Positions 46,153 through 55,506 are shown, counted from the first letter of the stretch. The stretch: 64,000 bases of DNA from Psychrobacter sp. FME6 (GCF_014861365.1 NZ_RRYW01000004.1:1-64000); one strand, 5' to 3'. The notes: generated from the sequence alone by a model not told the origin. Program-made: numbers and translations.

Positions 46153-47853
46153 CTATGGTTCGTAATCCTTATATGTTTCGTTATCGTTAACAGCAGACTG
46201 TAAATTCTCAACGTACTCAACCAGCTCCTGATTAGTAGTGGCCGTCGTGACCTTGCGTTTATTGATTTTGCGCGGCTTGGTATCTGCTTTAACTGGCAAA
46301 TCTCTATAGCGAAATGGCGTATGTGTACTATCGACATCAGGCAGATGGCTTGGTTCAACCTCATCTTTTATATCAATGTCATGGCCTAATGCCTGACAAA
46401 CACGTAGGCCGCTGCGTACACCATCTTCATGAAAGCCATTGAACCAATACGCGCCGCAAAAATGGGTGTGCAGACCATTACCCAAAATATTTGACCATTT
46501 ACTTTGGGCATCGATCATTGCCTTATCAAAAACAGGGTGGCTATAATCAATCTGCTTAATAATTTGATTCTCATCCACCTTGTGATTAAGCGTCACCAAA
46601 TAGTTATGCTTTTTGGTCAAGCGTTGCAAGATATTCATATGATAGGTCAATACTGGCTTTACTGCGGTTTGCTGCTCTTTAGCATTTTTAGTAGAGCTCT
46701 TAATAGAACCTTTATCCTCTATCAGGTAATTCCAACTGGCCCATGCCAATGGCTTTTTGGGCAAAACGCTGCTATCGGTATGCAATAATGCGGTATTTTT
46801 GGTAAAGCGGAAATGACTTAGCACCTCAGTTTCATCATAACCGGCATCTTGTAAAATCTTCAACGCGGTATCTGCATGGCAAGCAAAAACAACTTCATCA
46901 AATATAAGGCTTTCAACCTCACCGTTGATATTGTTTGTATCCTGAAGCGTTAGTATCACTTTGTCTTTATCCTGTGCGGCGTTACGAGTAACCGACTGCA
47001 CTGGGCAATTTACCTTTATCTTGCCGCCAGCTTTAACAAATCGAGTGACCAGTTTATTCACATACTGTTTTGAGCCGCCCTGAATCGTGAACCATTGCGG
47101 GCGATTGACCACATCGAGCAAGCCATGGTTATCAAAGAACTGGGCAAAAAATACCAATGGAAAATCTTCTACCTCGCGTAGGCTGGTTGACCAAATAGCA
47201 GAAACCATTGGCAGCAGATAGTTATCCATAAAAAGCGTACTGTAGCTTTGTTTGCTGAGATAACTACCCAGTGTTTGCTCAGTGAATTTGCTGATATCTT
47301 GTCCTTGCGCACGAGTCTCTTCATAATCCTGGCGTAGCTGCTTGATATGCTTATTGAACTGTAGGATATCTTTGATAAATTGCCAAAACTTTGGGTTGAG
47401 CACATTCTTTCGCTGCGACAATAAAGTATTGAGCGTATGACCATTGTATTCAAAATGACGCGCGGTATTTTTTACCGAAAAACTCATGTCTGTTGCTTGA
47501 AAAGGTACTTGCAGCTCATAAAGCAGACGAAAAAAGTTGGGATAGGTGCGCTCATTGAAGACGATAAAGCCAGTATCTATCGCACTTCTCTCTACTTTAC
47601 TAGGTTTCGCCTTTTTACCATCTTGTAATGTCACGTCGATGGTGTTTACATGACCGCCAATATAATCATTGGCTTCAAACACCGTCACCTCATGTTGCTT
47701 GACCAAATAATGCGCACAAGTTAAACCCGAAACGCCTGAACCGATAATGGCAATACGCTTTTTCTCTTGGACAACGCTAGGCTTTCTTGACACACTACTA
47801 GCCTCAGTAGAGGCGGTTTTTGCATTTTTACGTTTACGGCGGATAAACGACAT
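46153..47853 (-). CDS. FAD-dependent amine oxidase family protein
   Basis: This 566-residue flavoprotein has a Rossmann start IAIIGSGVSGLTCAHYLVKQHEVTVFEA with VNTIDV near 70, then the family's IDTGFIVFNERTYPNFFRLL and a C-terminal HFCGAYWFNGFHEDGVRSG. It is the 'NAD/FAD-binding protein' of Cfa-DUF1365 operons. It likely oxidises or desaturates a lipid-bound substrate for the methyltransferase; this is inference from neighbours. A Ser/Arg-rich leader precedes the Rossmann fold. AAGGAACG lies before the ATG. Confidence 0.88.
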   Translation of the reverse strand: MSFIRRKRKNAKTASTEASSVSRKPSVVQEKKRIAIIGSGVSGLTCAHYLVKQHEVTVFEANDYIGGHVNTIDVTLQDGKKAKPSKVERSAIDTGFIVFNERTYPNFFRLLYELQVPFQATDMSFSVKNTARHFEYNGHTLNTLLSQRKNVLNPKFWQFIKDILQFNKHIKQLRQDYEETRAQGQDISKFTEQTLGSYLSKQSYSTLFMDNYLLPMVSAIWSTSLREVEDFPLVFFAQFFDNHGLLDVVNRPQWFTIQGGSKQYVNKLVTRFVKAGGKIKVNCPVQSVTRNAAQDKDKVILTLQDTNNINGEVESLIFDEVVFACHADTALKILQDAGYDETEVLSHFRFTKNTALLHTDSSVLPKKPLAWASWNYLIEDKGSIKSSTKNAKEQQTAVKPVLTYHMNILQRLTKKHNYLVTLNHKVDENQIIKQIDYSHPVFDKAMIDAQSKWSNILGNGLHTHFCGAYWFNGFHEDGVRSGLRVCQALGHDIDIKDEVEPSHLPDVDSTHTPFRYRDLPVKADTKPRKINKRKVTTATTNQELVEYVENLQSAVNDNETYKDYEP

Positions 47854-47910
47854 AAAGGCGTTCCTTATTGTTTTTTTAAAGCGCTATTCTTTACTCTATT
47901 TTCGGAACTA

Positions 47911-48657
47911 TCACGATTGGCTATTTTTATTTATTTTTTCACTGACCTGTTGCCAGATTAAATCTGGTAACGTCCCTAGCGCTTTTAATGGTAAGGTCAG
48001 TTTTTTGGGAAATTCAATCACCTCATGACCGTGTTCAATACCATGACGAATGGCTTGACTTGCCTGTTCTGGGGTTTGTAAAAACGGCATCGGAAAGTCG
48101 TTTTGTTTGGTCATTGGCGTTTCAACAAAACCAGGAACGACTAAGCTGACCGATACACCGTGCGGTGCAAGGCTAATCTGTAGGGTTTTCATTAAATAAT
48201 GAATGGCGGCTTTTGAGCTGCCATAGGCTTCGGCACGAGCAAACGGCACATAAGCAGACGCCGAGCCGATACCGACCAAGCGACCCTTCGAGACGATGAG
48301 CTTTGGTAATACTCCTTCGATAGCGTGCGATAACGTGCCCATATTTACTGACATGACTTTCATAAATGCCGCACTATCAAAGTTTGGCATATCCAGATAC
48401 TCACACATGCCAGCACCGCAAATCGCCAAATCAACGTCATTTATCTTATCAAAAGCCTCAATGACTTTATCTCGATCCATGAGGTCTAAGTCAATGGTTT
48501 CTGCGCCCAATGATTTAAGTTCAGCCAATGCATCATCATCACGGCCAACGACATAAACATGCTGGCCTTCGAGGAGATAGTCTTTTGCTAACTGCTTGCC
48601 AATACCAGACGTCGCTCCAGTAATGAGAATGTTTAATTTTCTGGTAGAATCTGTCAT
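47911..48657 (-). CDS. Short-chain dehydrogenase/reductase
   Basis: This 248-residue SDR has the cofactor motif TGATSGIGKQLA (about 14-25), AICGAGMCEY, a Ser in GIGSASAYVP and the catalytic Tyr-x-x-x-Lys in YGSSKAA (about 159-165). It should reduce or oxidise a carbonyl or alcohol with NAD(P). It is the first gene of a minus-strand run with the flavin oxidase (57 bases downstream), DUF1365, Cfa and DUF2177. The ribosome site is AAAGGACG. No other SDR is near. Confidence 0.88.
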   Translation of the reverse strand: MTDSTRKLNILITGATSGIGKQLAKDYLLEGQHVYVVGRDDDALAELKSLGAETIDLDLMDRDKVIEAFDKINDVDLAICGAGMCEYLDMPNFDSAAFMKVMSVNMGTLSHAIEGVLPKLIVSKGRLVGIGSASAYVPFARAEAYGSSKAAIHYLMKTLQISLAPHGVSVSLVVPGFVETPMTKQNDFPMPFLQTPEQASQAIRHGIEHGHEVIEFPKKLTLPLKALGTLPDLIWQQVSEKINKNSQS

Positions 48658-49150
48658 GATAAACGTCCTTTTAGTTATTTTTAATTTTATTGAATTTACA
48701 ATTTATCTCATATTTAAATCTTGATTATTGTTTTTATTTAACTATTTGCATTGACTGCATTTAATTAACGTAGCATCCGTTTTATTTATAAAATCTAAAC
48801 AATCATAGCGCAAGATTATCAGCCTATTGTTGTGGTTTCGCAATCAGCCAGTGTTTCAAACTGCTCAATATTTGGTCATAGCGCGCATAGAACGGCTGTT
48901 TCTCTCGTTATTTTAAATTACGAGCTCTATAATTTACGAGCCCTATAAGACAGCGTAATAGCTGCATGCTACAATAAAGCCAAAAGCGCTTTTGGTTGAG
49001 CGTCAATTATCTCTAAAAAAGTTTAAAGTGGCAGGTTTTCAATCTGCCTGAACTGTTTTTAAACTGTCTGATACACATTCTGATAACATCTAAACGCTAT
49101 ATAGCGAATATTATATTTTACCCACCCCACTCCATAAGAAAGGATTTCTC
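48658..49150. promoter_or_regulatory. Divergent region between the lipid operon and the aminotransferase
   Basis: The 493-base AT-rich gap should hold the operon promoter leftward and the aminotransferase promoter rightward. A direct repeat of about 15 bases (ATTTACGAGC...CTATAA type) occurs near 48925-48952. I find no RNA gene and no clear operator. Confidence 0.4.
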
Positions 49151-50353
49151 ATGAGCGAACTGCAACTGTCTGACCGCGTCAATAACATCAAACCATCTCC
49201 TACGCTAGCGATTACCAATAAAGCCACAGAGCTAAAAGCAGCAGGTAAAGATATCATCGGTTTGGGCGCTGGCGAACCTGATTTTGATACACCAGAACAC
49301 ATCAAAAAAGCGGCTATTGATGCCATTAATGATGGTTTTACCAAATACACCGCTGTCGATGGCACACCAGAACTCAAAAAAGCCATCATTAAAAAGTTCA
49401 AACGCGACAATGACATCAGCTATGAGCCAAATGAGGTTTTAGTATCGGTCGGCGGTAAACAATCATTCTTTAACCTTGCCCAAGCCTTTATCAACTCAGG
49501 TGATGAAGTTATCATTCCAGCACCTTATTGGGTCAGCTACCCTGACATGGTCAAAATCGCAGAAGGCGTGCCAGTCATCGTCAAATGCCCAGCTGAGCAA
49601 GACTTCAAAATCACTGCCGAGCAATTAGAAGCCGCTATCACCGATAAAACCAAAATGTTGGTACTGAATAGCCCATCGAATCCAACTGGCATGATCTATA
49701 CCTTAGATGAGCTAACAGCTATCGCTGAAGTGTTGAAAAAACATCCAAAAATCTATGTTGCCTCAGATGATATGTACGAGCACATTCGCTGGACAGGTGA
49801 TAAATTCTATAATATCTTGAATGCAGCGCCTGAGCTGAAAGACCGCGCCATTATTTTGAATGGCGTCTCTAAGGCCTACGCGATGACCGGTTGGCGTATC
49901 GGTTATGCGGGTGGCCCTGCCAAATTGATCGGAGCGATGAAAAAAATACAATCGCAGTCCACTTCATGCCCCACGTCTATCAGCCAAGTCGCAGCAGAAG
50001 CCGCTATCGATGGCGACCAAAGCGTACTCGAGCCTATGGTAGAAGCTTTTGAAAAGCGTTGTGATTTGGTCGTTGATGGTTTAAATGCGATTAAAGGGAT
50101 TACTTGCCTGCGTCCTGATGGCGCGTTTTATGTTTATCCTGACATCAAACCTTTAATTAAAGCGGCGGGTTTATCATCCTGTACTGAGTTCTCGGAATGG
50201 TTGCTCGATAAGGTTGGCGTGGCTGTTGTACCGGGTGATGCATTCGGTCTTGGCGGCTATATGCGTATCTCTTACGCTACTGATGAAGCCACACTAAAAG
50301 ATGCTTTGTCACGTATCGAAAAGGCGGTTGCTGATTTGGACGTGGCTGAATAA
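49151..50353 (+). CDS. Aspartate/aromatic-type aminotransferase, class I PLP enzyme
   Basis: This 400-residue aminotransferase of the aspartate aminotransferase Iγ/Iβ group has FDTPEHIKKAA near 38, SNPTGMIYTLDEL near 176, ASDDMYEHIRW and the PLP Lys in NGVSKAYAMTGWRIGY near 237-252, and ends with GYMRISYATDEATL. Both Arg residues that bind the substrate carboxylates look present. It should make aspartate or related amino acids with 2-oxoglutarate. AAGGATTTCTC precedes the ATG. A bulged stem with TTTTTTT follows the stop. Confidence 0.94.
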   Translation: MSELQLSDRVNNIKPSPTLAITNKATELKAAGKDIIGLGAGEPDFDTPEHIKKAAIDAINDGFTKYTAVDGTPELKKAIIKKFKRDNDISYEPNEVLVSVGGKQSFFNLAQAFINSGDEVIIPAPYWVSYPDMVKIAEGVPVIVKCPAEQDFKITAEQLEAAITDKTKMLVLNSPSNPTGMIYTLDELTAIAEVLKKHPKIYVASDDMYEHIRWTGDKFYNILNAAPELKDRAIILNGVSKAYAMTGWRIGYAGGPAKLIGAMKKIQSQSTSCPTSISQVAAEAAIDGDQSVLEPMVEAFEKRCDLVVDGLNAIKGITCLRPDGAFYVYPDIKPLIKAAGLSSCTEFSEWLLDKVGVAVVPGDAFGLGGYMRISYATDEATLKDALSRIEKAVADLDVAE

Positions 50354-50389
50354 GTCTTTAAAAAATCATTCTAAACAACCTCTCTATAA

Positions 50390-50428
50390 CAAGACGCTCC
50401 ATAATATTTATGTGGGCGTTTTTTTATT
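50390..50428 (+). terminator. Terminator of the aminotransferase gene
   Basis: ACGCTCCATAA pairs, with one bulge and G-U pairs, with TTATGTGGGCGT, followed by TTTTTTT. Confidence 0.75.
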
Positions 50429-50512
50429 CACCTCGCCATTGCTAAATTTTGGTGAAAAACCTCGGATTGTGCTATTAATACAATAATCTTTACTAATTAT
50501 GCAAAAAAGGCT

Positions 50513-50540
50513 TGACGTATTTTTTATCTTTGCTAGAATA
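50513..50540 (+). promoter_or_regulatory. Promoter of tRNA-Asn
   Basis: TTGACG (50513-50518) and TAGAAT (50535-50540) are 16 bases apart and followed by a GC-rich ACGCCCC discriminator. That discriminator is typical of growth-rate- and stringent-controlled stable RNA promoters. Confidence 0.8.
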
Positions 50541-50611
50541 CGCCCCACTTAGCAAGAACTCGTTAGAGACTTCTAAGGCTCGTTATAAGGTTTTAAACGC
50601 TTATAGCTTAT

Positions 50612-50687
50612 TCTCCAATAGCTCAGTTGGTAGAGCAACGGACTGTTAATCCGTGTGTCCCTGGTTCGAGCCCAGGTTGGAGAGCCA
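50612..50687 (+). tRNA. tRNA-Asn, anticodon GTT
   Basis: The 76-base cloverleaf has the acceptor stem TCTCCAA/TTGGAGA, the D-arm AGCTCAGTTGGTAGAGC, the anticodon loop CTGTTAA, the T-arm CTGGTTCGAGCCCAG and an encoded CCA end. GTT reads Asn codons AAC/AAU. Confidence 0.98.
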
Positions 50688-50740
50688 CATTTTAGTTGTA
50701 AATTTTTTGAATTATATTTAATTCAATTATGGCATTTGCC

Positions 50741-50773
50741 AAGACCCTCATCACTTTGATGGGGGTTTTTTTA
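50741..50773 (+). terminator. Terminator of tRNA-Asn
   Basis: ACCCTCATC and GATGGGGGT form a stem around ACTTT, followed by TTTTTT. It lies 55 bases after the CCA end. Confidence 0.88.
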
Positions 50774-50847
50774 TGGCTGCTGTTTTTTTTCGTTTGGAAT
50801 GGATTTTTTTGGCTGGCGGTGTCTATGCAAACAGAAGCTGCGGAACC

Positions 50848-50985
50848 TATAGTCAGTGAAAAGTAAAATCGATACATCACGCACTGCAGGTACCGTTTTT
50901 TCTAGCTTGCTGTGCCTACGCAGACAGAGGCTACAAAAAAACTATACCAGCAGTATCGTAGCGTTTTTAAAGTATTTTAATTATA
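50848..50985. repeat. 138-bp intergenic repeat, copy A
   Basis: It begins TATAGTCAGTGAAAAGTAA and ends TATTTTAATTATA. It is about 92% identical to the 138-bp copy at 62371-62508 in the same orientation (about 11 mismatches by eye). Its core CTGTGCCTACGCAGACAG is palindrome-like. A more decayed echo of the core (GTGTCTATGCAAACAGAAG) lies just upstream at about 50820-50838. There is no coding capacity. Confidence 0.85.
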
Positions 50986-51058
50986 TGTTTAAAAACAAGC
51001 ATCCCAGCAGCACGGTATTCTTTTGCAAGTGGATTCGCGGTATGGTTATCAGCAAACG

Positions 51059-51871
51059 CTAGGGTAAAAATATTGAAATATGCGCTTGCTCTTTGTTTTC
51101 CTGAATAACATTGTCGTATGCCGAGAGCTGCTCATTTGAAAAGCTATTGGTAAACTGCCACATGGTGGTAAATATCACGGTCAATAACACTGCCATGACG
51201 GCAAGGATAACCCATAATGGCGTCTCGCTAGTAAGCGTGTGCTTGATTTGGTCAGGAATTGCCCAAAACGGTGAGAACGCGTTTTTATTGCCGCGTAGAT
51301 GCTCAATCTCATCGCCCAAACGCGAGATAAGATAGCGAATTTTCTCTGGTGCTTCTAAACGATACTTACCTTGAAAGCCGAGCAGCATCGCATAATGATA
51401 CACCTCTAAAGCAGGTAGGCGCTTCTCTCCTTGCTCACGCAAACCATCTAAACGCTCAAAGAACTCATTGCCCGCGATTTGCGAACCAAACAAATCCAGT
51501 TGCAAAGGATTCATCTCCCAAGCATCTTTTAGGGTTTGAAACTCTGGGTCCTGCGTGGTCATGATGGTCTCATCAATCAGCGCACAGTAAGCGTATTTTG
51601 CCTCATGAATGTCTTCTGACAAAAAACCTTTTTTGCGAGCATCAACTTCGAACTTGTCCAAAAATGCGTATATCTTTTGCCGAAAACTACGCGGCTCACT
51701 ACTAAAATAATGATTACGCAGCAGGAATACCAAATAAAAGCCGTCATACATAATATCGACCAGCGACTGGCTGCTGATACGTTTATCCAGTCCCGCTGCT
51801 GAGACTTTTGATGCTACCTCACCCGAATCCAATAGTGAGGGCGCAGAGCCCACTGAATTATTCCCTGACAT
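51059..51871 (-). CDS. tssL: T6SS protein TssL (DotU/IcmH family)
   Basis: This 270-residue protein is the short form of TssL. The cytoplasmic helical domain has the DotU text (ARKKGFLSEDIHEAKYAYCALIDE given in part, WEMNPLQLDLFGSQIAGNEFF, and EVYHYAMLLGFQGKY), followed by one membrane helix (about 222-243) and a short periplasmic tail. It lacks the C-terminal OmpA domain found in longer TssL; the separate OmpA-family protein at 62603 could supply this. It joins TssM and TssJ to form the membrane complex of the secretion system. AGGA precedes the ATG. It is the last gene of the minus-strand operon. Confidence 0.95.
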   Translation of the reverse strand: MSGNNSVGSAPSLLDSGEVASKVSAAGLDKRISSQSLVDIMYDGFYLVFLLRNHYFSSEPRSFRQKIYAFLDKFEVDARKKGFLSEDIHEAKYAYCALIDETIMTTQDPEFQTLKDAWEMNPLQLDLFGSQIAGNEFFERLDGLREQGEKRLPALEVYHYAMLLGFQGKYRLEAPEKIRYLISRLGDEIEHLRGNKNAFSPFWAIPDQIKHTLTSETPLWVILAVMAVLLTVIFTTMWQFTNSFSNEQLSAYDNVIQENKEQAHISIFLP

Positions 51872-51955
51872 GATTGTTCCTAATGCTTATTGTTTCAAAT
51901 ACTATTTAGTGTCTATTGATCTTTCAACCTTAGCACCACTAGAGACGCGGCATAA

Positions 51956-53302
51956 CTACTGTACGATGGCCATCAGCTCAATTTTTAAATCATCAAAGCC
52001 ATTTGGCACATAAATACAAATAGATTCAGACTTTAGCATCTCGTCATACAGCTCACCTACTGGCTCGATGGTAAAGTAGCTAAAGCCTGGTCTTACCGGT
52101 ATCGCGCTAGGTACTTGGGTGACGTGCGAAACAGGAGAGCCTGGCAGCGCAGAGAGAACACGTTTTTCTACTGAGTCAGGGGTCGCAACCTTGAAGCGCC
52201 GTGGCACGATGTCGATTAACTCGTGCATCGGTAGCGATGAGCTAACAGACAGATACAGCTGTGAGCCGCGCGTGATTTTGTCACTACTGAGATCACCTGT
52301 GTAGTAAGACGGTTTGGTCTGACGTAATGGAATTGAGATAAAGTTGCTGGCAATCACCGTATTGAGCAGCTCACGTATGATCGAGATAATACCGACAAAC
52401 GATTCGTTGGCATTGTCATGATGATAAGAAGGCAAATCCCCTACTTTATATAATGAGCTAAAAGTAGCCAACTGACTGGCAACATTTAATAGCGCCTCAT
52501 AAAGCCGTTCTGGGTGTAGTTTGGCATTATTATATAAATGGCTGATCTGAGAGTATGCGGTATTCAGCGTATGCAGCAGCCAAAAAGACGCAATATCTGA
52601 AGAGCGAAACTCTAACAAGTCATTGTTAGATTGACGATGATGGTCATACAATGAGGTGGACTTGGTATTAATCATGGTCATCAAACGATAGACTTGCCCA
52701 ACGAGCGCAGCGTTACTGGTAATATGCACACTCGGGACGATATAATCATTATCGACTTGATAAACGCCTTGGGTGGTACGCACGAGCTTAGCGATCAATA
52801 AAGACACCGTATCTTGACTGGGCACTTGCGCAGAATGGCTTAATTGCAGACTTGGCGACAGCTTAATCACATCGATGACCGCTTCAGCGGCTTGACTATA
52901 TAGGTCTTGCGCCTCAACAGCACCTTTGACATAGCGCGCTGGATTATCACTGTGATCCGTCTGAATATTACTGCCACCACCATGAACAATTTCTAAGCTT
53001 AAAAATACAAAAATCTCATCACCATTATCTTGAGTATCTAAGGTAACTGCTTTTGGCAATGCATCGGTGCGAGGTGCTTGGTATATTGTACCATCGGGCA
53101 ATACTGCATAAATACTCTGAAAACTTAATAAATGACTTTCTAATAATTGCTCATCGATCTGAACCTCAGATACCCCATAAGCATAAGGGTGCGCCAGCAT
53201 CATACTTAATGCTCGCTGCGAGTCATGATAAGTGTCTTGAATCTGAAAATGCTGAGGACGCAAAAACAGCCCTTCGCCCCACAATACTCTATGTTTGCTC
53301 AA
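51956..53302 (-). CDS. tssK: T6SS baseplate protein TssK
   Basis: This 448-residue protein begins VLWGEGLFLRPQHFQIQDTYHD, the TssK opening, and has the C-terminal FSYFTIEPVGELYDEMLKSESICIYVPN region (given in part). TssK links the T6SS baseplate to the membrane complex. The start codon is TTG, with AGGAG six bases before it; the conserved beginning starts immediately after, so this non-standard start is real. The tssJ-like stop lies ten bases upstream. Confidence 0.95.
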   Translation of the reverse strand: MSKHRVLWGEGLFLRPQHFQIQDTYHDSQRALSMMLAHPYAYGVSEVQIDEQLLESHLLSFQSIYAVLPDGTIYQAPRTDALPKAVTLDTQDNGDEIFVFLSLEIVHGGGSNIQTDHSDNPARYVKGAVEAQDLYSQAAEAVIDVIKLSPSLQLSHSAQVPSQDTVSLLIAKLVRTTQGVYQVDNDYIVPSVHITSNAALVGQVYRLMTMINTKSTSLYDHHRQSNNDLLEFRSSDIASFWLLHTLNTAYSQISHLYNNAKLHPERLYEALLNVASQLATFSSLYKVGDLPSYHHDNANESFVGIISIIRELLNTVIASNFISIPLRQTKPSYYTGDLSSDKITRGSQLYLSVSSSLPMHELIDIVPRRFKVATPDSVEKRVLSALPGSPVSHVTQVPSAIPVRPGFSYFTIEPVGELYDEMLKSESICIYVPNGFDDLKIELMAIVQ

Positions 53303-53311
53303 GACAATCTC

Positions 53312-53998
53312 CTACGAACAGCTGACTAGTGGCTGCTGATAATATTTAAGTTTGGTACTAAATGTAGGCACCAGCGCCGGGTCGATACCCTCAGTAATAC
53401 TGACATCGCATGCACCTATATTCAGCGTAAATGGCGTATCAAAATTGAGACTGGCAAGTGGAATAAGAAACTGTGAGCGCTTTTTGGTATATCTTAATCC
53501 CACTTTAATGGCGATAAAACGTGCATCTTGCGGAATATTTACCGTCAGACTGGAATCACGATTTGGAATCACACTGACTTCTTTGGCAGCCAATTCTTCA
53601 ATATCACTGAACTCACTTTCTTCTTCTAAGAACGCAATATAAGCGGTGCTTGCTGTCCCTAGTTTGGCACGTCCAGCATTAGCGTTGGCAGCGGGTTTAA
53701 TATGGAGTGTTATCTGCTGACGCGTTAGTTTTTCTTGTAGTGCTTGCTGCTCGGCACTCATGGTCGCAAGCTGCTGTTGCTGCTGCTCTAACTGCGCTTT
53801 CAAGCTTTGCAAATCGGCACTGTTTTTGCCACTACCAACGATATTACTCATGGCATTTCCAATAGGAGATTCGCCTGCCAGTGCCGACACCTTGTCATTT
53901 GATTTGCTCAATTTATCAGTGCTACATCCAGCGAGCACACCGCTTAGCAAACAACCAGTGGCTATTAATGCCATCGGCAATGTCATACATCTGTCCAT
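53312..53998 (-). CDS. tssJ: TssJ-like lipoprotein of the T6SS membrane complex
   Basis: This 228-residue lipoprotein has a lipobox LSGVLAGC (lipidation near residue 24). It has a coiled-coil-like Gln-rich stretch (about 65-92, with LEQQQQQLATMSAEQQ) and a C-terminal beta domain with ITLHIKPAANANAG, VNIPQDARFIAIKVGLRYTK and FTLNIGACDVS that fits the TssJ fold. The match to TssJ is by pattern and by its place between tagX and tssK; the coiled coil is not a usual TssJ feature. It would be in the outer membrane facing the periplasm and contact TssM. A second possible ATG lies four codons in. Confidence 0.68.
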   Translation of the reverse strand: MDRCMTLPMALIATGCLLSGVLAGCSTDKLSKSNDKVSALAGESPIGNAMSNIVGSGKNSADLQSLKAQLEQQQQQLATMSAEQQALQEKLTRQQITLHIKPAANANAGRAKLGTASTAYIAFLEEESEFSDIEELAAKEVSVIPNRDSSLTVNIPQDARFIAIKVGLRYTKKRSQFLIPLASLNFDTPFTLNIGACDVSITEGIDPALVPTFSTKLKYYQQPLVSCS

Positions 53999-54028
53999 AT
54001 TTTAAATTTACCTTAAATCTTATTGTCA

Positions 54029-55093
54029 TTATTGACTGGTCAAAATCTCTGCCATTTCTGGGCGACCAAGCACCCCTTTTTTACGCAGCTCGACATGGCC
54101 AAGATCCATCATACGCCAATCACCACCCCACACAAGTCCAGCAGATTTGGCTACTTTACCATATAATTTATAGCCTCGCATCGCCCAAGGATCCTTTTCA
54201 CTGATGACAATCTTACCATTTCTAATAAAGGCACTATCACCTGCCAAACCAAACTGATGATAGCTTTTATACGACCCCGCCTTGGTTACGTGAGAGCCTT
54301 TTCTGAGCAGCCTTGCTTGCCTTGCTGGGCTACGATAGCCTTCTAAAAGCACCATGTCATAGCCATACTGATCACTCATTACTTTATACACAGTCAACAG
54401 CCGTTGAACAAACTCTGAGTTCATTTTTTTCCAATTACGGTCAGCATTTTTGATATTGATATGGCCATTATTTAGATGTGAGGCCAGCATATCACCCGAA
54501 TAACCCGTACTGTGATCTTGCGTATTTAGCTCAGACAAGTCAGGCTCAGGCAGCATCAGCGGTCTGCCAGCTTGAGGCACATTCGTTTGATTTTCAGGCC
54601 AATAGCCTTCCTCCGCTTTATCGGCCTGATAGCTTGCAACTTCGGCCTCTAACTCAGCGAACAACGCCTCAGGCGGCGCTGGCGGCGGTCTCAGGCGCTC
54701 TCCTATTAACAGCTGGCTGATTTGTGCGCTTGTAGTGCTGGGCCGCGTATCTTTTGCATGATACACCTCAAGTGAATGACTAGTAATCAAGGCATAACAC
54801 AGCCCAGCCGTCGCCATGATAATCAACAGTGATAATGCCGATATCACTGGGAGTCGCGAAACATCTATTTTTGCAATAAACCGCCCAAACTGCTTGATAC
54901 GATAACTAAATGGCTGCTTAGGTGGTTCTGTTGATGAATGCTTGGGTAATGAATGCTTAGTTCTGGGGCTGAATAATCGTTGAAAATAGATCGCAATCTT
55001 GCCCAATAATCGCGCGCACAGCTGCCGATCAAAGAGCATGACAATCATCATAATCGATAGCAACGTAAAGAAAGAAACGATCACATACATCAT
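54029..55093 (-). CDS. tagX: M15-family peptidoglycan peptidase, TagX-like
   Basis: This 354-residue protein has an N-terminal hydrophobic helix, a second helix near 82-105, a Pro-rich linker and a VanY/M15 peptidase domain at about 215-354. The zinc residues are visible: His in YKSYHQFGLAGDSAF (with its Asp) and His in DLGHVEL. TagX of Acinetobacter is an L,D-endopeptidase that opens peptidoglycan for the T6SS. Its place in the T6SS operon supports the same role. Two ATGs in a row (55093, 55090) are possible starts. It is the first gene of the minus-strand operon. Confidence 0.88.
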   Translation of the reverse strand: MMYVIVSFFTLLSIMMIVMLFDRQLCARLLGKIAIYFQRLFSPRTKHSLPKHSSTEPPKQPFSYRIKQFGRFIAKIDVSRLPVISALSLLIIMATAGLCYALITSHSLEVYHAKDTRPSTTSAQISQLLIGERLRPPPAPPEALFAELEAEVASYQADKAEEGYWPENQTNVPQAGRPLMLPEPDLSELNTQDHSTGYSGDMLASHLNNGHINIKNADRNWKKMNSEFVQRLLTVYKVMSDQYGYDMVLLEGYRSPARQARLLRKGSHVTKAGSYKSYHQFGLAGDSAFIRNGKIVISEKDPWAMRGYKLYGKVAKSAGLVWGGDWRMMDLGHVELRKKGVLGRPEMAEILTSQ

Positions 55094-55506
55094 AAGACGA
55101 TAAAACCAAAACGACGAAAAAAGACAAACAGGCGTTGGTAATTACTATTTTGTCAGTATTATATAGATAAAACATCTTCGTTGGAAATAAAGCCGACTTA
55201 ATTATGCTATTTTCTTATTCTCCTGCCTTGGTTTTATTAATGCTGACGGGCTTTATACGAACGATTTATTATTAATATTGACTTAATAACGTGATAGACC
55301 TTATTAGTTCAGCTATTTATTAAAAAAATATAAAATTATCATTTCTACTTATTGTTGAATACGATCTTAGTAAAATAATATTAGTAAAATAAAGTCATTA
55401 AATTTAGTAGAAAGAACCTTGTAAATGCCATAGAATACTGCCTATAAATTTTGTAAACATAGTCATAAATACAATAAAAAACCAAACAAACAAGAGGTTT
55501 AAATAA
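55094..55506. promoter_or_regulatory. Divergent T6SS promoter region
   Basis: The 413-base AT-rich gap lies between the tagX operon (leftward) and the 585-residue ORF/tssM set (rightward). A direct echo AGTAAAATAA occurs twice near 55368-55392. I see no clear operator or sigma-54 box. Confidence 0.45.

Noticed and set aside
54029-55093. The M15 peptidase as a vancomycin-resistance VanY protein
   Set aside because: The domain is shared, but the two membrane helices and its place in a T6SS operon point to a TagX role. No other van gene is present.
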